Both the position numbers and the translations under genes were made by a program. The notes under the pieces were generated by a model, which had not been told where the DNA came from, searched no databases, and saw only the letters and a list, made by a program, of their open reading frames with translations. Positions 1 through 7,865 of a DNA stretch of 30,544 nt are shown here, piece by piece (position 1 is the stretch's first letter; every line of letters begins with the position of its first letter). The stretch lies in IMG/VR virus record IMGVR_UViG_3300046454_000221, positions 1 through 30,544 of that record. One strand, written 5' to 3'. Source of the stretch: a virus.

Positions 1-1
1 G

Positions 2-640
2 CCGCAATCGCCGTCGCCGATCTATGAGTGGATCGCGGCCTATTGCGCCGAGGCGGCCAAGGCGCTGTCGATTGATCCGGCCCGCCCGCTGCAAACCCTG
101 ACGCTCGATGGTGTGACGCCCGCGCCAAAAAATTGGCGGTTCAACAAGACGCAAACCAATGCGCTGGCGGGCATCGGGCTCGCGGTACAGATGACCAACG
201 CGGCGGGCATCCCGACCATCGCTCGCGAACAAACGACCTACCAGAAAAACACGCTCGGCCAAGCCGACAACGCCTATGAGCTGATGACCACGCTGGCGAC
301 ATTGGCCGAGCTGTTCCGGCGGATGCGGCAAGCCATCACCAACAAGTATCCACGTCACAAACTTGCGAACAATGGCACGAGATTCGGCCCGGGTCAGGCC
401 ATCGTCACGCCGAACATCATCAAGGCCGAGCTGGTCGCCGAGTATCGTCAGGACGAATATGACGGCCTCGTCGAGAACGGCGACGCGTTCAAAAATGCGC
501 TGATCGTCGAGCGCGACGACACCGATCCAAACCGGGTCAATGTCCTCTATCCGCCCGACGTGGTGAATCAACTCCGCATGTTCGCGGTGCTCGCGCAGTT
601 CCGCTTGCAATATCCGGTGTTCCAGAACGTCGCGGCTTAA
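2..640 (+). CDS. Contractile tail sheath protein, Mu gpL-like (C-terminal part, 5' end outside window)
   Basis: The reading frame is open from the first full codon of the window, so the start lies to the left. The visible 212 residues match the C-terminal region of Mu-type tail sheath proteins: an R-x-N-K-T-Q-x-N-x-L-A-G-I-G-L segment is followed by a conserved stretch with AREQTTY, and the end reads like the sheath handshake region (PDVVNQLRMFAVLAQFRLQYP). The sheath polymerises round the tail tube and contracts to drive the tube through the host envelope. It is followed, 47 bases on, by the tube gene, which is the normal Mu order. An ATG or GTG near position 113 is an internal codon, because homologous-looking sequence continues upstream of it. 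Confidence is high for the family; the length is unknown. Confidence 0.88.
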   Translation, partial: PQSPSPIYEWIAAYCAEAAKALSIDPARPLQTLTLDGVTPAPKNWRFNKTQTNALAGIGLAVQMTNAAGIPTIAREQTTYQKNTLGQADNAYELMTTLATLAELFRRMRQAITNKYPRHKLANNGTRFGPGQAIVTPNIIKAELVAEYRQDEYDGLVENGDAFKNALIVERDDTDPNRVNVLYPPDVVNQLRMFAVLAQFRLQYPVFQNVAA

Positions 641-687
641 CCGGCGCGCTCGCCTAACCCAATCCAACATCATCAGGAGTCTTGAAC

Positions 688-1062
688 ATGGGCAACAGGT
701 TTGCCGGTGTGGCGTATTGGTCTGCCGACGGCGCACAGCTCGCCGTTCGCGGAAACTTAGAGGTGATGCCGTCACGCTACGAGCGCACCGGCATCGCGGG
801 ACAAGATCGCGTGCACGGCTATTCCGAGTTGCCGGTGGTGCCGTACATCGCGGGCGATGTGTCGACGCTGGAGGGCACCGTCGTCGAGGACATCGACAAC
901 ATGACCGACACGACGATCACCGTCGAGGCGGCCAACGGCACGGTTTGGGTTTTGCGCAACGCATGGCGCGCCGAACGCTCGACCGTCAACTTGCGCGATG
1001 GGCAATTCCATGTGCGCTTTGAGGGCATGTCGCTCGATGAGCTGACCTCGGTGGCGGCATAA
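688..1062 (+). CDS. Phage tail tube protein, Mu gpM-like
   Basis: A 124-residue protein beginning MGNRFAGVAYWSADG, with the ELPVVPYI and EGTVVEDIDN segments and the mixed beta composition of the Mu gpM / phage tail tube family. It would stack as hexameric rings to form the tail tube inside the sheath. The ATG at 688 is preferred over a TTG at 682 because an AGGAG Shine-Dalgarno sequence at 675-679 is 8 bases from the ATG and too close to the TTG. The stop TAA (1060-1062) directly abuts the ATG of the tail assembly chaperone, which suggests translational coupling. The position between sheath and chaperone supports the call. Confidence 0.85.
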   Translation: MGNRFAGVAYWSADGAQLAVRGNLEVMPSRYERTGIAGQDRVHGYSELPVVPYIAGDVSTLEGTVVEDIDNMTDTTITVEAANGTVWVLRNAWRAERSTVNLRDGQFHVRFEGMSLDELTSVAA

Positions 1063-1431
1063 ATGGCAATAGCTGACATCAAAGCCCGGGCAGCGGCGGC
1101 CCCGCCGCTGCCCGAGGAAAAGCCCGACGCGCCATTGCCAGCCTATACGCTGGAGCTGTCGCGCCCGGTCGAGGCGCACGGTCAACAGGTCAACAAGCTG
1201 GTGTTTCGCGAGCCGACCGGTCGCGACCTGTTGAACGTTGGCAACCCGGTGATCTTTGACCCGATCTCGGACCCGCCAAAGATCATCCACGACGAGCGCC
1301 GGATGAACGCGATGATGAGTGCGCTGGCGGGCGTGCCGCCGTCGTCGATCATGGCAATGTCGCCGCGCGATTGGATCACCGCCGCGTGGGGGCTGACGCC
1401 TTTTTTCGTGCCGGTGCCGGGCAAGATCTGA
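1063..1431 (+). CDS. Tail assembly chaperone, short (zero-frame) product, Mu gp41-like
   Basis: The 122-residue zero-frame product has the sequence features of Mu gp41 / phage tail assembly chaperone proteins: LELSRPVEAHGQQVNKLVFREPTGRDLLNVGNP, then a helical segment M-M-S-A-L-A-G-V-P-P-S-S-I. Tail assembly chaperones bind and hold the tape-measure protein while the tube polymerises and are not part of the mature virion. It lies between the tube and tape-measure genes, as in Mu and most long-tailed phages. It ends at TGA 1429-1431, shortly after a run of T at 1401-1406 that forms a slippery heptamer, and a longer -1 frame product is described separately. Confidence 0.82.
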   Translation: MAIADIKARAAAAPPLPEEKPDAPLPAYTLELSRPVEAHGQQVNKLVFREPTGRDLLNVGNPVIFDPISDPPKIIHDERRMNAMMSALAGVPPSSIMAMSPRDWITAAWGLTPFFVPVPGKI

Positions 1432-1550
1432 TCGGCGATTGCATCGGCCTCGCGTTGAATTTTCATTGTAGCCCGCTCGAGTTTGCCGACCTCCCGATGT
1501 CTGTCGTGCATGATCTGATCCGCGAGCTGATCGCCTTTAAGGACCGCTGA
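1063..1550 (+). CDS. Tail assembly chaperone, -1 frameshift extended product
   Basis: Reading in the zero frame to the heptamer T TTT TTC (1401-1407) and then slipping back one base gives a product of about 162 residues ending at TGA 1548-1550. The extension starts RAGAGQDLIGDCIGLALNFH and continues with a CSPLEFADLP segment and a charged C-terminal helix. That pattern (a short helix, then F-H-x-S/P-x-x-x-x-x-L) is what is seen in the downstream half of frameshifted tail assembly chaperones. No start codon with a ribosome-binding site precedes the second segment, so frameshifting is the best way to express it. In many long-tailed phages, including Mu, the paired short and long chaperones are established; that this particular site is used is my inference. 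Confidence 0.7.
1401..1407 (+). promoter_or_regulatory. Putative -1 ribosomal frameshift slippery heptamer (T TTT TTC)
   Basis: In the zero frame the codons are CCT TTT TTC GTG, so the heptamer obeys the X XXY YYZ rule with both tRNAs able to re-pair after a one-base backward slip. The stop of the zero frame is 24 bases downstream and the -1 frame is open to 1550. It is located inside the tail assembly chaperone gene, the classic place for programmed frameshifting in tailed phages. The G/C-rich sequence after it may help pausing, but I did not fold it. Confidence 0.68.
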
Positions 1551-1553
1551 CCG

Positions 1554-3458
1554 ATGGCCGATCAACAGGAAGCGGTGCAGATCGTCATCGAGGTCGTCGA
1601 CAAATTTTCCAAGCCGCTCGTCGATCTGAAAAAAGAACTCGGTGGCCTCGCCGACAAGGGCGGCGACGGCGCGATGAAAACCGTCAAGGGTTTTTATGAG
1701 CTGCGCGAGTCGATCCATACGGTTTCGCGGTCGGTGACCTCGACGCTGATGCCGAGCCTGAAAGTATTGGGCCTCGGCTTTGCCGGTGTGGCCGCGACAT
1801 TGGCGAGCTTTGTCTCGGGGCTGAAAAACCTCGCGGGCGGCATCAACGAGCTGACTCGCCTAAGCACCGAAACCAAGATCGGCATCGACAAGATGCGCGA
1901 GCTGGAATCGGTGGCTCGCCGCGTCGGCATCAGCTCGGAACAGATGCGCTCGGGCTTCCGAGGCTTCAGCGAGGAAATGGACAAGCTCCGCATCGGCACC
2001 GGCGGGCTGCAAGCGTTTTTTTCGCAACACGGCATCGGATGGGCTGGCCGCGAGTTGCGCGACATCAAGGACGTAAACAAGCAGCTTGATTACGTGCTGG
2101 AGCTGGTCGACCGCATCGACGATCCACGGCAAAAGCGGCTGGTGCTGGAGCGGCTGCAATTGCCGCAAAATTTGGCACAGATACCGCGCGCCGAGCGGCA
2201 ACGCGCCATCGAGGAATATCGCAAGGCCGTCGGGCCGTTGAACAAGCAAACCAAGGAGTCGGCGCTTCGCTTTGAGGAAGCGATGATTAAGCTCGGGACC
2301 GGTTGGGAAGTATTTACCAACCGGCTGGCGGCCAATGGCGGCCTCGACGCCATGTCGAAATTGCTCGAAACGATGGCCGCCAATGCCACATCGTTCGCAG
2401 ACACGATCAGCACTGTGGCGGTTGGCCTTAGACTGTTTTTTGGCGGCAACGTGCCAAAGCCGAGCGAGTCGTCGGGCGGCATCACACAAAAGCAAAGCTT
2501 GCAGGGCGGCGGCAAGGACGAGCAAGCCCGGGTTATCAAGATCGGCACCACCGAGGGCGTGGTCGATGCCTTCAAAAAAATGGCGCTCGACATGGGCGGC
2601 GGCGACGGCAGCACCGCGCCGGTGATCCGCGCCTCGCTCGGCCCGAGCGGCGGCGGCGGTGGCGGCGGCGGTGGTGGCTCGCGCGGCCCCGGTGGTGGTG
2701 GCGGTGGCGGCGACCCGGCCAGCGCCCGACCGTCGACGCCATCGACCGGCGGCGGTGGTGGCGGTGGCAGTGCCGCACCGAACCAAGCCGACCGGCCCGG
2801 CTACATCGGCGGCAATGTCACGGTCGGCGGAAAAACATTCCATTGGGGCTCGGGCGGGCGCGGTCGCGGTTCGATACCTTATGGCGATTGGCCCGTGAAC
2901 ATCGGGCCCGGCGCGGGCATGGGCCCTTGGGGGCGGTCGCACGGCTCGGCGGCCACTATCGGGCGGCCCGGCGGCGAGATCGACGACCCGAGATACCCGG
3001 GGCGGCCACGCGCCGGAATCCAAATACATCCATCGAGCAGTGCGACGCTCGACCGGCTCTATACCGCTGGCTGCTTTGCGGTGCCGCGCGCCGAGTGGCC
3101 CGCATTCAAAAAGGCGTTGCTGGAGGAAGCGGCCAAGGGCCCGCTGACGCTGCACATCGGGCGCGACGGCAAGGCCGAGATATTGGGCAAGGACGAGCTA
3201 GATGCCCGCAACAAGGTGCCGCTGCCGCGCTCGCGCCCGGCGGAAGCGGACGAGGATAACAAGCCGCCGCCGCCGCGCGAGCGGCTGCGCGAGGCCGCCA
3301 ACAGCAACGGCCAAGACGGCAACATGGAAGGCGCGGCCAAGGTGCGGGTCGAGATGAATGGCTTTCCGCGCGGCACCAAAACCACCGCATCGACGAGCGG
3401 CGTGTTTTCCGATGTCGAGCTGCATCGCGGTTATGTGCCGCACACTGAAAGCGCCTGA
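1554..3458 (+). CDS. Tail tape-measure protein, first copy, with C-terminal L,D-transpeptidase-like module
   Basis: A 634-residue protein. Residues 1-260 are helical and tape-measure-like (VVDKFSKPLVDLKKEL; GFAGVAATLASFVSGLKNL hydrophobic stretch; STETKIGIDKMRELE). A glycine-rich linker with runs of Gly occupies about residues 365-420. After it comes a compact domain with SIPYGDWPVN and GIQIHP, then TAGCF; H492 and C507 sit like the His and Cys of the YkuD/L,D-transpeptidase-type motif, suggesting a peptidoglycan-acting module at the tail tip. A C-terminal tail with PLPRSRP and GVFSDVELH repeats that of the next gene. The tape measure sets tail length and is ejected with the DNA. The gene overlaps nothing and is 2 bases from its paralogue. 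The enzymatic call is tentative; the tape-measure call is firm from position and N-terminus. Confidence 0.75.
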   Translation: MADQQEAVQIVIEVVDKFSKPLVDLKKELGGLADKGGDGAMKTVKGFYELRESIHTVSRSVTSTLMPSLKVLGLGFAGVAATLASFVSGLKNLAGGINELTRLSTETKIGIDKMRELESVARRVGISSEQMRSGFRGFSEEMDKLRIGTGGLQAFFSQHGIGWAGRELRDIKDVNKQLDYVLELVDRIDDPRQKRLVLERLQLPQNLAQIPRAERQRAIEEYRKAVGPLNKQTKESALRFEEAMIKLGTGWEVFTNRLAANGGLDAMSKLLETMAANATSFADTISTVAVGLRLFFGGNVPKPSESSGGITQKQSLQGGGKDEQARVIKIGTTEGVVDAFKKMALDMGGGDGSTAPVIRASLGPSGGGGGGGGGGSRGPGGGGGGGDPASARPSTPSTGGGGGGGSAAPNQADRPGYIGGNVTVGGKTFHWGSGGRGRGSIPYGDWPVNIGPGAGMGPWGRSHGSAATIGRPGGEIDDPRYPGRPRAGIQIHPSSSATLDRLYTAGCFAVPRAEWPAFKKALLEEAAKGPLTLHIGRDGKAEILGKDELDARNKVPLPRSRPAEADEDNKPPPPRERLREAANSNGQDGNMEGAAKVRVEMNGFPRGTKTTASTSGVFSDVELHRGYVPHTESA

Positions 3459-3460
3459 CG

Positions 3461-5491
3461 ATGGCCGATCAAGAGGAAGCCACCAAGATCGTCGTCGAGG
3501 TGGTCGACAAATTTTCGCGCCCGCTGGTCAATCTAAAGCGCGAGCTGGAGGGGCTTAGCAACAAGGGCGGCGAGGGAGCGACCAAAACCGCCAAGAGTTT
3601 TGACACCTTGCGAACGTCGATTCACACCGTGGCGTCGACCGTCACCGGGACGCTAATGCCGAGTATGCGCGTGCTTGGCCTCGGCTTTGCCGGTGTGGCC
3701 GGGACGCTGGCGACGTTTGTCGCCGGGCTCAAGAGCCTCGGCGGCAGCATCGTCGAGCTGTCTCGTTTAAGCACAGAAACCAAGATCAGCATCGACAAGA
3801 TGCGCGAGCTTGAGGCGGTCGGTCGCCGCGTGGGCATCACCGCCGAGCAAATGCGCGCCGGGTTTCGCGGCTTCTCTGAGGAAATGGATAAGCTCCGCAT
3901 CGGCACCGGCGACCTACAAAAGTTTTTCGGCACTCACGGCATTAGCTGGCTCGGCACCGACCTGAAAAATATTCGGGATGTAAACAAACAGCTCGACTAC
4001 GCGCTTGAGGTGATCGACCGGATGACCGACCCGAGGCAAAAGCGCCTTGTGCTTGAGCGGCTGCAATTGCCCGCCAACCTTTCGCAAATACCGAGGGCCG
4101 AGCGCGAGCGCGCCATCGAGGAATATCGCAAAACCGTTGGGCCGCTCGACAAGGCAACCAAGGACTCGGCGCAGCGGTTCGACGAGGCCATGACCAACAT
4201 GGCGACCGCTTGGGAAAAGTTTATCAACCGGCTGGCGCAAAAGGGTGGGCTCGACGAGTTCACCAAGTTGCTCGATTTGGTTTCGGGCAGCGCCACCAAG
4301 ATCGCCGACGAGGTGACCAAGGCGGCTCGAGATTTTGGCAGCATCTACAGCGACCTTGTTAAAATCACCGCTTTATTGAAAGAGATCAAAGGCCAATTGC
4401 CTGACCCGGTTGGCGATTGGAAAAAGAAAGGCTGGCGCGGATTCCTGCCGCATTTCACCACGCCAAACGAAAGCGTTGAAAAGCGTTTTTGGCAGCCGCA
4501 GAGCTTGCAGGGCGGCGACAACAAAGATGAGGCCATCAAGGTCATCAAGACCGGCACCAGCGAGGGTGTCGTCGACGCCTTTAAGAAAATGGCGCTCGAT
4601 GCTGGCGGCGACAGCGCGGCGGGCGGCGGCGGCACGTTCGGCGGCGCATCAGTCATCCGCGCTTCACTCGGCGGCGGTGGTGGTGGTGGTGGCGGCGGTC
4701 GGCGCGCGGGCCCCGGCGGTGGTGGCAATGAAAGCGAGCCCGCGCCGCCCGGCGGCGGGGCCGGTCTGCCCGGCGATAAGCGCGCGGTTGCGGGCACCGT
4801 GGTCGACGAGTTGCGCCGGGCCGGGCTGCCCGAGAGTGCTATCGCGGGCATCCTGGCTAACATCAAATCCGAGAGCGGATTCAACCCGAATCTGCGCCAT
4901 CCCGATCAGCCGAAATTCGGCGGCGAGGCGCATTTCGCGCACGGGCTGTTTCAAGAGGGCGGCACCGAGTGGAACAACTATGCCAGATGGTTGAAGCAAA
5001 ACCATCCCGGCGCGAGCTGGCAAGACCCGCGACTGCAAACCAAATTCCTCGCCGAGCGGATGCGCACTGGCTATCCGGCGCTGTGGAAAAAGTTGATGAA
5101 ATCCGGCAACTCTGCCGAGTCGGCGGTCGACTTTCTGCGCGAATATCTCAAGCCCGCGTTGCCGCATCAAAGGTCGCGTGCCGATCAATATCGCCGTGGC
5201 GTGCCCGGCGTTGATGCCTATACCGGCGGCAAGGACGGCGGCGCGGCTGATGTGCCGCTGCCGCGCTCCCGCCCGCCCGAGGCCGACGCGCCAGCGGTGC
5301 CGCGCGCGCGTATGATGGAAGCGGCCAACCACTCCAACCAATTCGCCCGGGTCGAGGGCGACGCGCTGGTGCGCATCGATCTCGCCGGATTGCCGCACGG
5401 CAGGAAGGCTGGCGCGATGGGCGGCGGCGTGTTTTCCGATGTCCAGATTCATGGCGGCAACACCGTGCCGCTCGCCAGTGAAAGCGCCTAA
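3461..5491 (+). CDS. Tail tape-measure protein, second paralogous copy, with C-terminal phage tail lysozyme domain
   Basis: A 676-residue protein whose first ~260 residues align without gaps to the preceding gene (about two-thirds identical over the first 60 residues by hand count). The linker is again glycine-rich (about residues 403-425). The C-terminal domain differs: VVDELRRAGLPESAIAGIL, then NIKSESGFNP with E471 as the likely catalytic acid, and AHGLFQ, matching the phage tail lysozyme (Phage_lysozyme2) fold used to cut peptidoglycan during entry. The extreme C-terminus (PLPRSRP ... GVFSDVQIH) is shared with the first copy. So the two genes are a duplication with the enzymatic module exchanged. 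Start ATG follows the previous stop by 2 bases. A +1 spacing to the gpN-like gene completes an operon-like string. Confidence 0.8.
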   Translation: MADQEEATKIVVEVVDKFSRPLVNLKRELEGLSNKGGEGATKTAKSFDTLRTSIHTVASTVTGTLMPSMRVLGLGFAGVAGTLATFVAGLKSLGGSIVELSRLSTETKISIDKMRELEAVGRRVGITAEQMRAGFRGFSEEMDKLRIGTGDLQKFFGTHGISWLGTDLKNIRDVNKQLDYALEVIDRMTDPRQKRLVLERLQLPANLSQIPRAERERAIEEYRKTVGPLDKATKDSAQRFDEAMTNMATAWEKFINRLAQKGGLDEFTKLLDLVSGSATKIADEVTKAARDFGSIYSDLVKITALLKEIKGQLPDPVGDWKKKGWRGFLPHFTTPNESVEKRFWQPQSLQGGDNKDEAIKVIKTGTSEGVVDAFKKMALDAGGDSAAGGGGTFGGASVIRASLGGGGGGGGGGRRAGPGGGGNESEPAPPGGGAGLPGDKRAVAGTVVDELRRAGLPESAIAGILANIKSESGFNPNLRHPDQPKFGGEAHFAHGLFQEGGTEWNNYARWLKQNHPGASWQDPRLQTKFLAERMRTGYPALWKKLMKSGNSAESAVDFLREYLKPALPHQRSRADQYRRGVPGVDAYTGGKDGGAADVPLPRSRPPEADAPAVPRARMMEAANHSNQFARVEGDALVRIDLAGLPHGRKAGAMGGGVFSDVQIHGGNTVPLASESA

Positions 5492-5493
5492 CG

Positions 5494-6060
5494 ATGGCAA
5501 CACCACTATGGCGCGCGATGCTGGTGCCCGCGATGTTTCGCGGCGCGCCGTTTCATGTCGACGCCAATGCCCGGTCGTCGGGCCGCCGCATCGTGCTGCA
5601 TGAGTTTCCGAAACGCGATGTGCCCTATGCCGAGGACATGGGCCGGAAGGCGCGCACGTTTCCGGTGACCGGCTATGTGATCGGGCCAAGCTATGTCATC
5701 CAGCGCGAATTGCTTGAGGCCGCGCTTGAGGCCGAGGGCCCCGGGCTGTTGATCCTGCCGACCTTGCTGCAACGCGATTCTATCTTGTGCCAAGTGCGCG
5801 ACTACACCGTGCGCGAAACCCGCCAAGCGGGCGGCATGGCCGAGTTCGATATGCAATTTGTCGAGGCAGGCGAAGCGGGTTTCAGCGTCAACATCGACAG
5901 CCAAGGCGCGAGCGAAACCGCAGCCGACAACGCGGAAAGCCAAGCCGTCGATACTTCAAATAGCGAGCTAAAGCCGGGTGACGGCCCCGGGGCCAACCCT
6001 AGCGGCAGCGTCGAGATCGGCCAGCCCACCATTACCGACGATTCAGGAAACCCGATATGA
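5494..6060 (+). CDS. DNA circularisation / tail protein gpN, N-terminal domain only
   Basis: A 188-residue protein starting MATPLWRAMLVPAMFRGAPFHVD, with GRRIVLHEFPKRDVPYAEDMG and the G-Y-V-I-G pattern characteristic of the DNA_circ_N domain of Mu gpN (a baseplate-wedge/hub-associated tail protein despite the 'DNA circularisation' name). The conserved domain spans about residues 1-130; the remaining ~55 residues are acidic, low-complexity linker. Mu gpN is roughly 490 residues, so this is only the front part. The back part appears to be the next gene, which starts with an ATGA overlap. It may be a true two-gene arrangement, since both halves are intact with clean ends. Confidence 0.8.
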   Translation: MATPLWRAMLVPAMFRGAPFHVDANARSSGRRIVLHEFPKRDVPYAEDMGRKARTFPVTGYVIGPSYVIQRELLEAALEAEGPGLLILPTLLQRDSILCQVRDYTVRETRQAGGMAEFDMQFVEAGEAGFSVNIDSQGASETAADNAESQAVDTSNSELKPGDGPGANPSGSVEIGQPTITDDSGNPI

Positions 6061-6728
6061 AAGCCGACGCCCGCGAGGAAGCGGCGCAGCTCGTAGTCGC
6101 GACCGTCAAAGACCTGTTGAACACCGTGACCGTCGACGCCGGGCGGGCGGGCTCAATGGTGCGGCTCGCCGCCGGGGATATGATCGCCGATGCCGAGCTG
6201 TTGATCGAAAACGCGGCCATTGCCACGCCGCTCGCCAATTTATTCAACTTGGTACGGTTGGCGGGGGCTACGGTCGACCAGTTCGACTTGGTGCGGCGGC
6301 ACGTCGTCGCCGTCGTCGTCAGCTATAACGCGGCGCTGTCGGTGCAAAACAGCGTGATCCGCTTTTCGCTGGTGCAATGCGCGCGTGTTCTCGCCGCGAC
6401 CACGATGACCAGCCGCAATGAGGTCGACCGCTATCTCGACCGCATGAACGCTGCGTTTAATCAGGCCGAAACTTTTGCGGCCAACACTCACGACCAAGCG
6501 TCCTATCGCTCGATGATCGCGCTGCACGCGGCGGTGACGTTTGACCTGACCACGCGGGCGCGGCCCTTGCCGCAAATCGTGGTCTACGATTTCGGGCTAT
6601 CCAAGCCCGCGCTATGGATCGCGCAGCGGCTTTATGCCGACGCCGCCCGATGCGGCGAGCTGGTCGACGAGAATGCGCCGGTGCATCCGGCGTTTGTGCA
6701 AATGCCCGTTCGCGCGCTGTCGCAATGA
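6057..6728 (+). CDS. gpN C-terminal-like protein (second half of split gpN)
   Basis: A 223-residue, mostly helical protein. The C-terminal part has SYRSMIALHAAVTFDLTTRARPLPQ, RLYADAARCGELVDEN and HPAFVQMPVRALS, which resembles the end of Mu-type gpN/DNA circularisation proteins (typically an R-N-x-x-x-H-P-A-F x-P ... R-x-L-S pattern). The ATG overlaps the stop of the previous gene as ATGA, so the two are probably translationally coupled. Together they give 411 residues, slightly short of a full gpN. No frameshift or stop-codon remnant was seen at the junction, so I read it as a split rather than a decayed gene. Confidence 0.68.
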   Translation: MKADAREEAAQLVVATVKDLLNTVTVDAGRAGSMVRLAAGDMIADAELLIENAAIATPLANLFNLVRLAGATVDQFDLVRRHVVAVVVSYNAALSVQNSVIRFSLVQCARVLAATTMTSRNEVDRYLDRMNAAFNQAETFAANTHDQASYRSMIALHAAVTFDLTTRARPLPQIVVYDFGLSKPALWIAQRLYADAARCGELVDENAPVHPAFVQMPVRALSQ

Positions 6729-6731
6729 TCC

Positions 6732-7865
6732 ATGCCAAACCCGCAAGAAATCTGCATCGTTCAAGCTGGCGGCACCAATTATAAATTTTGGAAAGAGGTC
6801 GAGGTAACCCGCACCGCCTCCGACATCGTGTCGCGGGCGACGCTGGTGGTGGCCGAGATTGGCGACCTCAACAAGGGCTGGAAATCGATCCGGCTGCCGC
6901 CGGGCGCGCCGGTCAAGATCAACCTGGCGGGCGAGCTGGCGTTGACCGGCGCGGTGACGGTGCGACAGGTCAGCTATGATGGCAATTCGCACAACGTGCG
7001 GTTTGTCTGCCAATCGAATACCTCGGCGCTTGCTAAAAGCTCGCTGGTGCTGCCGCCGGGGCAATTCAAAAACCAGACGCTAGAAAAGCTGGCCAACGCC
7101 GCCACCAAAAAATACGGCATCACGTTTTCGCTGAAGGGGATGCCGGAAGGCGCGCAAAAGGTTTTCGAGCGGGTGTCGATCCATTGGGGTGAAAGCCCGT
7201 TTCAGTTCATCTTGCGGCTGGCACAAATGCGCAATATTCACATTTTCGACAATGCGATGGGCAACCTGATCGGCATCAGGGGCGGCGGCCAACAGGTTGC
7301 CGATCTGCAAGAGGGCCGCAACATCCTGCAAGCCGAGCTGGTCTGGTCGCAGGATAACGCCGCCGACACCATCAAGGTCGACGGCGACCAGCACGGCACC
7401 AACGCGCATTGGGGCGACAAGGCGCGGGCACAATCCGCCGAGGCGAAGAATCCAAATTACAACGCCAAGATTCCGTCGCCGCTGTTGATGGTGATGCCAC
7501 AACCGGGTGACGTTAAGGATGCGCAGATGTTTGCCAATCATTCGGTCGACCTCAACGCCGCCACCATATTCACCGCCAACATCACGGTGCGCGGCTGGCA
7601 GCGTCAGGGCGGTCAGCTCTGGCTTAACGAGGTCGGCAACCTGATCAACCTCTACTCGCCGATGTTGCTGCCACAGGATCGCGCCAAGCTCGGCATTCAG
7701 GCGGCGACCTGTCGGCAAAACGACTCGACCGGTACCACAACGACGTTAGAGCTGGTATTGCCGGATCGTCTCGGTGGCCGCGATCAGATCAGCGTCGGCC
7801 CGAACGCAACACCCGAGTCCGCACCATCAACGGCGGAACCAGCACAACCGAAAGAGGAACCGTAA
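6732..7865 (+). CDS. Baseplate hub protein, Mu gp44 / gpP-like
   Basis: A 377-residue protein in the position of the Mu tail protein P (gp44). It has the hub-type beginning (ICIVQAGGTNYKFWKEVEVTRT), a middle segment WGESPFQFILRLAQMRNIHIFDN that is the usual second domain of these hubs, and the late-domain ITVRGWQRQGGQLWLNEVGNLI. In contractile tails this protein forms the trimeric hub that links the tube to the spike. The last ~30 residues are proline/glutamate-rich. It ends next to the spike gene (adjacent ATG at 7866). Confidence 0.85.
   Translation: MPNPQEICIVQAGGTNYKFWKEVEVTRTASDIVSRATLVVAEIGDLNKGWKSIRLPPGAPVKINLAGELALTGAVTVRQVSYDGNSHNVRFVCQSNTSALAKSSLVLPPGQFKNQTLEKLANAATKKYGITFSLKGMPEGAQKVFERVSIHWGESPFQFILRLAQMRNIHIFDNAMGNLIGIRGGGQQVADLQEGRNILQAELVWSQDNAADTIKVDGDQHGTNAHWGDKARAQSAEAKNPNYNAKIPSPLLMVMPQPGDVKDAQMFANHSVDLNAATIFTANITVRGWQRQGGQLWLNEVGNLINLYSPMLLPQDRAKLGIQAATCRQNDSTGTTTTLELVLPDRLGGRDQISVGPNATPESAPSTAEPAQPKEEP

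Noticed and set aside
1860-3155. Long minus-strand frame of 431 residues opposite the first tape-measure gene
   Set aside because: Ala/Arg-rich shadow composition and no ribosome-binding site; the + strand has a recognised tape-measure protein.
4664-5689. Minus-strand 341-residue frame opposite the second tape measure
   Set aside because: Its His/Arg/Ala bias and lack of family features mark it as a shadow of the lysozyme-containing gene.
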